Shown here in pieces: positions 46,268 through 56,916 of a stretch of DNA of 64,000 bases. Origin of the DNA: Neoconidiobolus thromboides FSU 785 (taxonomy: Eukaryota > Entomophthoromycota > Entomophthoromycetes > Entomophthorales > Neoconidiobolaceae). The stretch lies in NCBI GenBank assembly GCA_025603075.1, contig MU626375.1, forward strand, positions 1 through 64,000. Direction: 5' to 3'. The position numbers were made by a program, and so were the translations under genes. Below the pieces are notes generated by a model, which saw only the letters and a list, made by a program, of their open reading frames with translations, had not been told where the DNA came from and did not search any database. Numbering within the stretch: the stretch's first letter is position 1; the number at the start of each line of letters is the position of its first letter.

Positions 46268-48054
46268 CAAAACTTTGGTACCAGGCACAAACAGTCCAAA
46301 AACCCTTTATGATTTGCCTTTATTTAAAGAAAAAGAGATCAGTAATAATGAAGATAATAATAGTCAATAGTAATAAATAAGATGATAATAGTAAGTTATC
46401 AGTGGAATAGGCGATATTAAGAACAATGAGAGAAATCGGGTGACTTGTTTTAATAATAACAAATATAATATTTATAATCTACAAATGTAACCCGGAAAAA
46501 GAAAAATCCCTAACCATTATTACTGAATCTGTCTTTATTTAGCCAATTGATTTATTGCATACTAAGAATAATTACTACTATAATACCGATGCATTTGCTT
46601 ATCGTATATAACCTAAAGTAAACTTCACTTCAGTAGCGTTCAAAAAAGCTCATGTCAAAGGTGTAAGGGGTATGAGTATGATTAGAGAAAAATGTCATTG
46701 ATATCAAAACTGTCAGTTTCGAATAAGATCAATATATATAAAAAGTTTTAAAATTTAAGCTGTTAATGTAAGATGCTTAGATAGTCATTATTGATATAAA
46801 GTTTTAAAGTTTTCTTTTCAAAATAAAGTTTTTTATAATAGTATATACAAATACTTTCGTTTAAGAATTCAATAAAAAAATAACTTTTGAGTTAAAAAAT
46901 GAATAAAATATTGGCACTATAAATATATCCGCAAGAGCTCAAATAAAAATAATAAAAATATTACTATTAAAAGGTGAATGTGATAGGTAATAAATCAAGT
47001 TACTTTATATATTTATTTACTACAATAATATGTTAACTGAATGAATTGGATGAGAATAACTTTATCTTGGATATAAAAATCAAACAAAAGTAGAAAATTA
47101 CAAAAAGTATGGAAATATTTGTCTAAATTTAAATTAATAAGTTTAGCAACAAATTAAAGAATAAAGTATTAATATACATCAAACAAGAAAACAAAATGAA
47201 CCTTCCAAGGAAAAGTATAAATACAGTTTATAAAAAAAAATAAATCCTTTTTTAAATGTAAAATGACAGCCGAAATTTGGTATTTTATCAAACGTATTCC
47301 TAGATTAAGTACCTCGATTATTGAATTTAAGAAAATGACAACTTTACAAGAGTATGGTTATTGCTATTGAAACACACTCTGAGCTTTGCTATTTATAATG
47401 TAAGTTAATTCAAATCAAATAAGAAGATAGCAAAAATAAAGGGCATAAAAGAGTCAAAGAACCAATTTGAAATGAGAATTTAATTAATGGCGAGTACCAC
47501 CTTGAACGAAAGCAGTTTAAGGGAAATTAGAAACATCAACGTCAGATCAAGAACCAAAAGTCACTTAATAGCAGTTACGTTTTAGCTTAATGTAAGTTTA
47601 TACAGGAAACTGGAGCACATTCCTTAACATCGTTATCTCAGGGTTTTTAGTATGTTATTTATTTTTAAATACCTGTAAACTCTGAATAGTCCTTCTAACA
47701 TAGCCAAGATATCATGCAAAAATCAGCTATAAACTTAGCTAGATTATCATCCTTTTATTTATTTCACATGACAAAAAAGAGTCAAACTCAATATGTATTC
47801 GGTTAAATCAAATATATTTTAGACTAAAGCAAGCTGGAATTTAAACAGTCAATCAAGTATCTTAGCGGCTTTGAAGATTTGATGAAAATAATACAGATAT
47901 TCTTATTATTATATTTGTAGGGTTGCCTTTGAGTAAGTGTGTTTTAAAATATTATAATCCTACTCCAAGCTTTATTGTCTATGAAAATGTCTTTTTGCCA
48001 GCAGATCAATTTTTGCTCATTTTTGAACATGCATTTACTAAAAGTAGAAGATAG
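46268..48054. other. Gene-poor region with a possible relic near 46500-46690
   Basis: A stretch reads TIITESVFI, then KNNYYYNTDAFAYRI, then PKVNFTSVAFKKAHVKG in one frame with single stops between. It has the feel of a decayed gene but was not recognised. The rest holds nothing I can support. Confidence 0.3.
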
Positions 48055-48156
48055 AATGGGGATGTATTTTTATGTTTAAGAATTTTAATAACAATTTTTC
48101 CGCTTAAATAGCGCTTAAAAATGAAAAAGATAATGAAGTCAAAAAACACTCCTAAA
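48055..48156 (+). mobile_element. MITE-like element, copy S
   Basis: AATGGGGATGTATTTTTATG to CACTCCTAAATA; interior TTCCGCTTAAATAGCGCTTA. It ends 80 bp before the ATG of the Zn2Cys6 gene at 48237, the shortest such distance. Confidence 0.9.
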
Positions 48157-48236
48157 TATTATTGACATATAGTAAGCAAATTCAAAAATAAATTTTTCTT
48201 TTTTGCAAATTAAGCACTTACCTAATTAGATGCAAC

Positions 48237-49964
48237 ATGGAAAAAAGAGCTTATCGGTGCGATCAATGTACAAAAAGACATGTAAAATGTGACAAGCTAA
48301 CTCCCAAATGTACGACTTGTACTAGGCGTAAAGAGGATTGTACATTAAATCGAGTAATAATTTATAATAGGAAGAAAGATTTTACAACAGAAAAGTTTTC
48401 AAGATCAAAAGGGAATAACAAAATTGAAAGTATAGTATATTCTATCAAATACAATAGCGACTTGATTCAAACTACATCTCAAAAGTTTATTACCAATAAA
48501 GTAATAAAAATTTTAAAGCATCCAAAAGATCACACGTCTCTATACCCAGTTTTAGCGATATTTCATAGGTTTACTAGGAAAAGTTCTTTGGAAAATTTAA
48601 TGACTTTGACCCAGAACCCTTCTCCATTTACGCGTAGCATAGACATTTCAATATTTGTTAACCTTGCAGAAAAATTACAAGCTCATGTTCGAAGGCCAAA
48701 GCTTAAAAAGATACCTTTGGAAGTGCCAAGAGAAGCTAAAGTAGATATAGCTCCAATCCTAAAGGAAGCAATAGCAAATTATTTTAAGTACAACAATACC
48801 TTTTTTCCATTGTTTATTGAGGAAGAATTTAATTTTTCACAATGTCCTTTTTATTTGAAATTAGCTATTTTATCATGTGGACTTGTGTGGATGGAACAAA
48901 CAAAAACTGTACAAAATTTATCAAAGTATTTCGAGGGAAAGTTATTTGAGTATTTACATATAGTTTATCGAATCAACCCAACTTTAGAGAATATACAAGT
49001 GTTACTAATTACAGTTACAAGCTTAACATCATTTTCATGGGTATGTAGCCTTTATGTTTCATTTATTGATCATTGCTACAGGATTTCATCTATACTGTCA
49101 TTACATTCAAATCCAAAATTTTTAAAGCAAAAATGTAAAATTGAGCGCAGTTTTGCATACTGTTTATTAAGTGTTTTTTATTGTGGAGCATTAATGGTTT
49201 TTGGATCTTTTGTTACACTACCTAATATTGCTATAGAACTACTAAATTTGGAAAAAGAATACAAACTAAAAGTATTTAGTGGACACACTAAGTATCCATT
49301 TGATGATTTAGAAATTAAAAGATATTACTCTCTAAAATTAATCCAATTTTATAATGAACTATGTTTTATTTTATTCCCACTTCGCTTATTAAAAGAAAGA
49401 TGTATGAAGCAGGCAATAACTGAGGTTGAGCTTGCATCAAGTTCATTTAAGATAATAAGCTCAATAACGAAAGTAAGAGTCAAGTATATAGATTTTTTTG
49501 GCAACATCTTCTTATTTACAAAGAAATCGAGTTTATATGAAATGGCTAAAGACCTTCAAAATTGTGTTAATTTCTTCTATCACTATATACGCTTTTTCGT
49601 TTATTCATTTCAATTTTATTTTCCAAAATATAGGAATCATATTGAAAAGAAGGATAAAAATATAGTGATAATGGAACCTTGGAATGGAAAAGATTATGCT
49701 AAGCTTACTCTTTCAGAATGTTATTCAATAATTGATTTTGCATATTTACTTTCACATAAATACGTACTTACTTTAGACTGTTCTCAAATCTCTATTTGCT
49801 TGGTTTTTATGCTAAGATATGGTGGAAGCAATGAGCAATGTAAAATAAAACTCCAGAAAGGATTAAAGTTACTCCAATATTTATCCACATTTCCTTGTAG
49901 TGCAACTATAAGCAAGCTTAATTTAAACTTATATGGAACTATATCTAATGATTTAAAGAAATAA
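48237..49964 (+). CDS. Zn2Cys6 transcription regulator, paralogue 3
   Basis: 575 residues from the ATG at 48237. Another ATG nearby (48230) is out of frame. Cys 8, 11, 18, 25, 28 and 35 form the binuclear zinc cluster, followed by TLNRVIIYNRKK. The middle carries family landmarks: ENLMTLTQNPSPF, NYFKYNNTFFPLF, GLVWMEQTKTV, ENIQVLLITVTSL, and AYCLLSVFYCGALMVFGSF. The C-terminal region has SECYSIIDFAYLLSHKY and CLVFMLRYGG. It is nearest in outline to the paralogue at 9860, sharing the short N-terminus before the first Cys. It stands first in a tandem pair with the next gene, and MITE-like copies lie on both sides (S and T). Confidence 0.88.
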   Translation: MEKRAYRCDQCTKRHVKCDKLTPKCTTCTRRKEDCTLNRVIIYNRKKDFTTEKFSRSKGNNKIESIVYSIKYNSDLIQTTSQKFITNKVIKILKHPKDHTSLYPVLAIFHRFTRKSSLENLMTLTQNPSPFTRSIDISIFVNLAEKLQAHVRRPKLKKIPLEVPREAKVDIAPILKEAIANYFKYNNTFFPLFIEEEFNFSQCPFYLKLAILSCGLVWMEQTKTVQNLSKYFEGKLFEYLHIVYRINPTLENIQVLLITVTSLTSFSWVCSLYVSFIDHCYRISSILSLHSNPKFLKQKCKIERSFAYCLLSVFYCGALMVFGSFVTLPNIAIELLNLEKEYKLKVFSGHTKYPFDDLEIKRYYSLKLIQFYNELCFILFPLRLLKERCMKQAITEVELASSSFKIISSITKVRVKYIDFFGNIFLFTKKSSLYEMAKDLQNCVNFFYHYIRFFVYSFQFYFPKYRNHIEKKDKNIVIMEPWNGKDYAKLTLSECYSIIDFAYLLSHKYVLTLDCSQISICLVFMLRYGGSNEQCKIKLQKGLKLLQYLSTFPCSATISKLNLNLYGTISNDLKK

Positions 49965-49972
49965 CTTTCCAT

Positions 49973-50307
49973 AATAAATAGATGTCAAATATTGTTACTT
50001 TATAATTAACTTTCTGAAATGTAGTTTATTTTTTAAGAGTTAAATTTAAGTATTTAATTAAATAACACTTCCTATGAATTATGTCAATCAATACAAAAAC
50101 TCATGTAGATGTATGATGATCATTTTTTATAGGTGTAGCTTTTATAACATATTCAAACGAAGTTTTAATGCTTTTTGTATAATGCAATGCTCTAAATAAA
50201 ATATAAACTATCCTGTTAAATAATAGATTTTACTTACAAAAACGAAACATTTATGAAATATTTGTACATGTTCCATATAGATTTTAAATAATAATCGCTT
50301 TAATAAA
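49973..50307. other. Intergenic DNA between tandem regulators
   Basis: 3' flank of paralogue 3 up to MITE copy T. AT-rich with no clear terminator motif. Confidence 0.4.
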
Positions 50308-50405
50308 TATGGGGATGTACTTTTTTGTTTAGAATTTTACTAGCAATTTTTCCACTCAAATAGCGCTTAAAAAACAAAAAGTAATAAAACCAAAACATCC
50401 CCGTA
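50308..50405 (+). mobile_element. MITE-like element, copy T
   Basis: TATGGGGATGTACTTTTTTG to ACATCCCCGTA; interior CACTCAAATAGCGCTTAAAA. It ends 157 bp before the ATG of the Zn2Cys6 gene at 50563. Confidence 0.9.
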
Positions 50406-50562
50406 TATTTATTTAATTGGCTAAATTTTATAGTGACTAATTATAATTTAACTTTTTTTGTAACCAAAGTTTCATTTTTATAATTGCGTAGCAAATAGGA
50501 TTTATTCAAGTTATATACATGCTATATAGTATATTATTTTGGTCTTGCATGTTTTTAGGCTT

Positions 50563-52314
50563 ATGAAACAACAAAATAGTTTAGATTCAAGTAAAAGAGG
50601 GCATAGATGTGATCAATGTGTTAAAAGACATCTCAAGTGTGATAGGTTGCTACCAAAATGCACAATGTGTATAAAGAAAGATATAGAATGTACTTTAAAT
50701 AGGGAAATTATATACAATAAAAAAGCAAATATTGAATATGCATCAGGAAGGAAAATTGTTAAAACAATATCTAAAGCCACTTCAATAGTTGATTGTATTC
50801 ATGCAAAAGGAAAACGTAATTTAAAACAGCCTCAATCTAAAGAAATCAAATATCAACTACTAAAATTGCCAAAAGATTACAATTTTTCACACAGTATTCT
50901 TGGAATTTTTAACAAGTTTGAAAGAAAATCGTTATTAGAGAATCTGTTAATTTTTATTCAAAATCCTTCTCCATTTTTTCCTAGTAAAGGTTTAAATCTT
51001 TTCATGATATTAACAAATAAGTTAGGCTTGTTAGCATCCAAAACTAGGAGATTGGCTTTTATACCTGAAGTACCAAACAAAAGCACTTTTGATATTGGAC
51101 CAATTTTAAAACAAGCTGTAACTAATTACTTTAAATTTGTTAATGTGGAATGTCCCTTATTCGATGAGACAAGATTTGATTTTACTTCACGTTCTTTCCA
51201 TTTAAAATCGACAATATTTGTGGGTGGTCTTTTTTATATGGATCAAACGGAAACTGTAAAGAATTTGGTTAAGTATTTTGAAGAAAAGCTTTATAATTTT
51301 GTTTCGAATGTCCCTAGAATTAAACCTAATTTAGAGAATATACAAATAATACTAATATTAGTGACTAGCTTTACTAAATTTGAATGGATTGCCAATATTA
51401 GAGAATTCCTTTTGTTTCATTGCTATAGAATGTCGTTTGTGATAGGATTAAGCCAATCGTCAAAGAAATTTTTTAAAGAGACCAATGCTGAACGAATTTA
51501 CACTTACTGTCTATTAAGTGTATATTATAATGGATTCATATTAAATCTTGGATCTTATATCGCTGAACCTGTATTTCCACTGCAGATGAATAGGTTGGAT
51601 AACCATTTTAAGAGTAAATTTTCTCATTATGCTTTTGATTTTGACAAAGATGACAAGAATATACAACAATGTTGTTTCTTTAAATTGCATGAATTTTATT
51701 ATATTATAAGCACGCTTTTTTTCGACTTACATTTAATTAAAGGGGCAAACATAAAGGAAATTGAAGACTATGTGAAATTTAATAGTGTTCTAAAAAAGCT
51801 CTTATTTAAAATACTTGTGGTTAAAGAAACGTATACCAGGGTTATGAATAATATTTTGGTAAAAATCAAAAATGAAAAATCTAAGTCAACTATTAAGGAT
51901 TATCAAAATTGCATTAACTATTTTTATCATCATACTAACTTTTATATACATTCAATCCGATTCAATGCATCTAAAGAAAAAAAAGTTTATGAATACGAGG
52001 AATATATGTTTGATAATAATATTAATACAAACGTACTAAATCATATTAAGATTATAACTAAAGAATATTATCTTGTAATTGATAGTATCGCTAAAACCTC
52101 ACATAAATATACTCTTGGCCTTGATTATGCAATTTTATCTACTTGTCTAGTTCTGTTGATACGATATGGAGGAAAGGAAGTTGAAACTATAATGTATATT
52201 CAAAAAGGGAAGGACTTATTAGAATTTTTACAAAAATCACCACTTTCTGCAAGGATATGTAAGTTTAACTTAGCACTAATTGGCATTATTACAGAATCGT
52301 TAAAAATCCTCTAA
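50563..52314 (+). CDS. Zn2Cys6 transcription regulator, paralogue 4
   Basis: 583 residues from the ATG at 50563; upstream codons in frame lack another ATG. This start aligns with paralogue 5 (MKQQNSLDSSKRGHRCDQC versus MEQRNSLKLSRRGHRCDSC). Cys 16, 19, 26, 33, 36 and 43 complete the zinc cluster. It is strongly similar to the gene at 56917 throughout (QNPSPFFPSKGLNLF, PLFDETRFDFTSRSF, FIVGGLFYMDQTETV-like block, GSYIAEPVFPL, YKYTLGLDYA-type end). The pair must be a recent duplication relative to the rest of the family. TTTTTAGGC just before the ATG could be an intron acceptor for a 5' untranslated exon. Target genes are unknown. Confidence 0.88.
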   Translation: MKQQNSLDSSKRGHRCDQCVKRHLKCDRLLPKCTMCIKKDIECTLNREIIYNKKANIEYASGRKIVKTISKATSIVDCIHAKGKRNLKQPQSKEIKYQLLKLPKDYNFSHSILGIFNKFERKSLLENLLIFIQNPSPFFPSKGLNLFMILTNKLGLLASKTRRLAFIPEVPNKSTFDIGPILKQAVTNYFKFVNVECPLFDETRFDFTSRSFHLKSTIFVGGLFYMDQTETVKNLVKYFEEKLYNFVSNVPRIKPNLENIQIILILVTSFTKFEWIANIREFLLFHCYRMSFVIGLSQSSKKFFKETNAERIYTYCLLSVYYNGFILNLGSYIAEPVFPLQMNRLDNHFKSKFSHYAFDFDKDDKNIQQCCFFKLHEFYYIISTLFFDLHLIKGANIKEIEDYVKFNSVLKKLLFKILVVKETYTRVMNNILVKIKNEKSKSTIKDYQNCINYFYHHTNFYIHSIRFNASKEKKVYEYEEYMFDNNINTNVLNHIKIITKEYYLVIDSIAKTSHKYTLGLDYAILSTCLVLLIRYGGKEVETIMYIQKGKDLLEFLQKSPLSARICKFNLALIGIITESLKIL

Positions 52315-52758
52315 ATATACTAAAAGCATAACAATTTATGAATTTAATAAAGTTTAACTTAATATTTTTTTATCTTGTTTTATTTTTGATCTTCAGGCTT
52401 ATAGTATTTTCTACCTTTATTAAAATTAATCTTAAAATTGAATCTTACATTAATATTGTACTAATTCACTTAGTTTTATTTCAATTAAGATAAGATTATT
52501 AGAAAATATTATTACTTGAATCCTTCTGATTTACTTTATAAAAGCCTAGTTTCAAATCTTTAATCTGTATTTACTAAATGATCATAACGTTTATTCAAGA
52601 ATTAATTTTTTGTAGTCAAGGTCGATTTAATATATAACATTTATTAGCTGTAAATCAATGATCATACATGTGTTATGGTTTTCAATGATATAATCAATTA
52701 TATTGTATATCCTAGTTTTAATGGTAGATATATAATTTCTAATAATCTTTCAATCATA
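52315..52758. other. Intergenic DNA downstream of paralogue 4
   Basis: AT-rich; nothing named up to the tandem MITE-like pair. Confidence 0.4.
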
Positions 52759-52863
52759 TATAGAGATGTTTTTCTTGGCTTCATTACTTTTTCTATCTTT
52801 TAAGTGCTATTTGAGTGAAAAAATTATCAGCAAAATTCTTAAATACAAAAATACATCACCATA
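52759..52863 (-). mobile_element. MITE-like element, copy U
   Basis: TATAGAGATGTTTTTCTTGG to CATCACCATA; shares its final TA with copy V. Confidence 0.9.
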
Positions 52864-52953
52864 TGGGAATGTTTTTTTGGCTTATTTTTTCCATCTTTTA
52901 AGCACTACTTGAGTGGAAAAATTGTTAGTAAAATTCTTAAATATATCCCTATA
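52862..52953 (-). mobile_element. MITE-like element, copy V
   Basis: TATGGGAATGTTTTTTTGGC to ATATCCCTATA; two short internal deletions make it about 92 bp. It is head-to-tail with copy U across one shared TA, which supports TA as the insertion target. Confidence 0.9.
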
Positions 52954-53406
52954 TTGAATATTTTTTTGTAATAAATTTTTATTTTTAATCCCAAGAATTT
53001 GGACAAGTTAATAACTACTCAATCTATTTCATATTAATCATCATACCTTTTCACAAGTTTAGCTAATGAATATGATGGTTGTTGTGAAACAAACTAAATA
53101 CTTAACAGTATGAATAAATTATCCTTAAATACATACAAAATTTTTCAAGAACCAAACAGTTGTATTTAACTGTCAATAGTTGATGCTAAGTGAATCATTA
53201 AGCTCATGAATTTAAAATACCAATTTATTTGAGAAGCAATAATTATATCTTAGTTAGCTTTACACAAAATTCTTAGTGAAAAATTTTTAATAGCACAAAC
53301 CCAAGTTGAAAAATAGACACTAAAATAATAAAATTATAAACTTTTTTGTTTAAACAATTCAATCAGCCCAGAAACATAAGAACACAAAAGCGATAACTAA
53401 AAAAGG
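52954..53406. other. AT-rich intergenic DNA
   Basis: Nothing supported. Confidence 0.4.
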
Positions 53407-53577
53407 ATGGTAGTATTAAATTTGAGGAGCATTTATTCAAGGTTTCGTACCCCAGAAGAAGAGAGTGAAATTTCAAAATCAGCATTTTTAAAATTAGTTG
53501 GGTTTTTAGCTACTTGTGCAGTACTCACTTTAGTTACTAAGAAAAATTGGGCTCTACAACTCATTGGTAAAGTATAG
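53407..53577 (+). CDS. Small single-span membrane protein (possible)
   Basis: 56 codons, ATG at 53407 to TAG at 53575. The N-terminal half is polar and charged (RFRTPEEESEISK). One hydrophobic span follows at about 29-44 (LVGFLATCAVLTLV), then a short basic tail. The shape recalls small subunits of mitochondrial complexes, but no family was recognised. A GTAAAG donor-like site at 53568 means the chain could continue in another exon; none was found with confidence. It may be spurious. Confidence 0.4.
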   Translation: MVVLNLRSIYSRFRTPEEESEISKSAFLKLVGFLATCAVLTLVTKKNWALQLIGKV

Positions 53578-54384
53578 TTTTTTTCATTAATAGAAGCAAA
53601 TAATAAATTTCACAAATTGGGAATCAAGTATAAGATGTAATTTGTTTTATTTCTGAACATTTTATAAGTTACCATTTTCTTTTTAACTAAAAATGAAATT
53701 AAGAGATTATTTAGAAGATAACCTATATTATTTACTTGATTCTGAACACAAAGTTTAAACTGCTCAAACTCTTTACTACATATCCCTTTGCTTACTTCAT
53801 AAAAATTTCTGTTTACGCAATTTCCATAGATTAGAGCCTAAAAATGAATGCTTATTGATAAAACTATTTAGACTTCTAAAATAGTACTTACTGCTTCTGA
53901 GCATTGTACTGATGCTTGGGCTAGCTTACTTATATTTTTACGGGATGTACTTGTAAGCGGTATACTAGACTTCATAACTTTTTTAAACAAAAGAATATTA
54001 ATTGTAAAAAGAAGGCTTTTTTATTTTGCAAAAAATAATTGCGTTGATCAATAGTAGCTTGGAATAACTAATAAACGTTTTTTAATAACTTTTTTTGTAA
54101 AGGATATAAAACAATTTAAAATAAAATAAAATAAGTTACAAACTCAAATGGTAGCTTATGAATTTTATTTAGTCCATAATATCTGTATTAAATTACTAAT
54201 ATAAAAAAATCAAGAATGATGGAGAAAGAAAAATTAATTTAAGGAACGCCGCATTATTGGCTGATATTTAAGTTTATTATTCATTACCCCATTCATTTCA
54301 TAATAAATACCAAAAGTTTATAAAAGTGTCTCTTGTTTTTTAATTTATTAAGTTTAGAAAAAGTAGTAAGTAGAGAATAATATA
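53578..54384. other. Intergenic DNA, probable phosphatase promoter
   Basis: About 800 bp before the phosphatase start; no gene seen. The last 150 bases should hold the promoter. Confidence 0.4.
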
Positions 54385-56461
54385 ATGACCCTAATTCAAC
54401 TTAGCAATCGGCAATTGAGTATAATATTTACTGTAATAATACTTATAAGTGTTGTGTTAATTATAACTGGCATACCAATAGAAGCGAATAAAAATAAACT
54501 AGAGAGCAGTGTTACTACTAGTAATAAAGAGAAAATAATCTCTCCTTTAAATATTGAAACCATTATCAAAGAACAAGACATTTTTGGTGATGAGAAAGAG
54601 TTCTCCAAATCAGATGATGTAAACCATGATAAGCAAATAAGTCAAGAAAATAACAGTAACACTTCAACTACAGCTGATACAGCAGCCACAACAACAGAAT
54701 CAAACGATAATAAAAAAGAAAAAGAAACCAAAAAAGAAACTAAAGAAGAGAATGAGAATAAAATAAATTCAGAGCATTTTGTATTGAGTGAAGATAAAAT
54801 TGAAGATTACTCTTACTGTGAAGCGAATACTTTGAACGAAAACAGTTACTCTTCAATTGTAAGTTATTATTATTGTTATTTTAGTTCATTTTTTTATGCT
54901 TTTTCATTAGAACGATCATGAATTAATTGCATTACATATTGTTACACGTCACGGGGATAGAACACCGACAAAATTTTTACCATTGGGGTTAGAAAAAGAT
55001 CCATGGAATTGTTTAGGAGAAAACAATAAAATAATAAATCCTAATAATGATGTGAAATTTATTGAAAGGGAAATGAAATTTGTACCAGAAGGATGCTCAA
55101 CTAACAATTATTGTTTCAATAACCCATTTCAATCTTTTTATTGGCCAGGTAATTGTACAGATGGACAGTTGACAGAGAAAGGAATGATGCAATTAAATAA
55201 CGTTGGAAAAAGGATCAATGATATTTATGTTAAAAAATTGAAGTTTTTAAGTGGCGACTTTAAGTCAGATGAATCTAAATTAGTATTAAGATCAACTAAT
55301 ATTTGGCGTACTCATCAATCGGCAAATGCGCTATTAAGTGGAATGTATGAACAAGCAAATAAATTTGAAATAAATGTAATGCCAATGGAATTAGAAACTT
55401 TATTACCATTACAAAAGATGTGTCCATTATTGAAAAAATTAGAACTTGAGCTAAAGCATAGTAAACTGTATAAGCAATTTTTAGCAAGTCTTGAAATTGA
55501 ACGTAAAAAGATCGAAGACATCATTGGAGGGCCTAGACTTGGAGATCACAGCGATGCTATTGACTATTACGTTGATATTTTTCAAGCAAGACAATGTCAT
55601 CAATTTCCACCTGTATGTAAAAAAAATAAACTTAAGAATCAAACAGAATGTGTTACTAAAGAAATGATTGACAAAATGATGATCCATGGTAATAGTGAAG
55701 TACGATTATTTTATCGTGATCACCCATTAGTTTATCCCCAATTAGCAAGATTAAGAATTGGAGGCTTTTTGATGGAACTAAAGAGAAATTTACTGATTAA
55801 AATCAGCAATTATTTTAATTTGAAATTTATTGAAGCGGAACATTTGACTTTATTCAACTCAGATTTGAAGTTTTTTTATTATTCCGCTCATGACACCTCA
55901 ATCGCTGCTATCTTGGGTGCTTTACACTCGGATGATATGAAGTAAGCTTGTATGTTTTATTTATATATAAATTAATAATTTGATAAAATTAGCTGGCCAC
56001 CTTATGCCTCAAATTTAATATTTGAATTATGGGTAGCGAAAAATAAGACTATAAAAGATAAAGAAGACATATTAAACCAAATTAAATTAAGAATGATTTA
56101 TAATGGAAAGAAATTAGCGACTTCATGGTGTAAATTAGAAGAGTGCAACTTGACAACGTTCTTAAATTATTTAGATAATTCACTTAATTTAGTTGGCGGC
56201 TTTGAGTTTTATAATCATTTTAATTTCTCAAATACTACCGTCACTTCTGTTGCAAGTGACGTTTCCTCAGCTTCCTCTTTTCCTTCTTTATCTATCCATT
56301 TACCTAGCCAGGATAGATCTGTACTTTCCCCTTCTTCAACTAAAAGTATTAGCGTTAATGGGTCTTTAGCTTCAACCACTAAACCTTCCACATCAACTCC
56401 ATTATCACATCCTTTAACCACTTGGGACTTTTTACAAGAGTGTTGGATTGATTCAGAATAA
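54385..56461 (+). CDS. Histidine acid phosphatase, PXYLP1-like, type II membrane anchored
   Basis: Three exons, 54385-54858, 54911-55941 and 55993-56461, frame kept, 657 residues. A hydrophobic span at about 13-30 after a short N-terminus suggests a type II anchor in the secretory pathway. A polar spacer rich in Lys, Glu, Asn and Thr follows, to about residue 150. The catalytic domain starts with RHGDRTP (171-177), whose His 172 would form the phosphohistidine. The HD motif of the proton donor is at 485-486 (YYSAHDTS). Cys residues fit disulfides of an extracytosolic fold. The arrangement resembles the 2-phosphoxylose phosphatase/ACPL2 group more than phytases; the substrate in a fungus is unknown. 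The Ser/Thr-rich C-terminal stretch (about 580-645) may be O-glycosylated. Confidence 0.88.
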
Positions 56462-56751
56462 ATAAAGTTGTGGTTGTTTTTTTAGAGTAGTAAGAATTAT
56501 AATATTATTTTAATACCTTGTTAAATTTTAAATTGAGATTATCTATTTAAAAAGTAAATCACTTTAGAATAATGCAAGTGTAGCTTAAAAATTAAAACTT
56601 AATGGTGCTGTAAATGGATTTGTTTTATAGACTACTATGGTTTTCCTTTTAGTCTATTTTTATGAATATTTATTTATCACCTTTAAGATAATAATATACA
56701 TCAATAATAACTTCCAGTTTATCATTATAAAAATAATTTAACAGCTCTTTA

Positions 56752-56854
56752 TATGAGAATATCTTTTTGGTTTCACCATTTTTTCTGTTTTTAAGCGCTA
56801 CTTAAGTAGAAAGATTGCTAGTAAAATTCTTAAACAGAAAAATAAATCCCCATA
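56752..56854 (-). mobile_element. MITE-like element, copy W
   Basis: TATGAGAATATCTTTTTGG to AAATCCCCATA; interior TTTTAAGCGCTACTTAAGTA. It lies 62 bp past the 3' end of the leftward regulator gene. Confidence 0.85.
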
Positions 56855-56916
56855 TGTTACTTTAAATTGCTTTTCAAACATCAAGCTTATATTAAATTAG
56901 TATGAAAGTAAATAAG

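Noticed and set aside
50539-50562. Longer N-terminus for Zn2Cys6 paralogue 4
   Set aside because: The upstream codon is TTG, and the ATG at 50563 aligns with paralogue 5.
56215-56421. Leftward frame opposite the phosphatase C-terminus
   Set aside because: Antisense shadow of the Ser/Thr-rich phosphatase exon.
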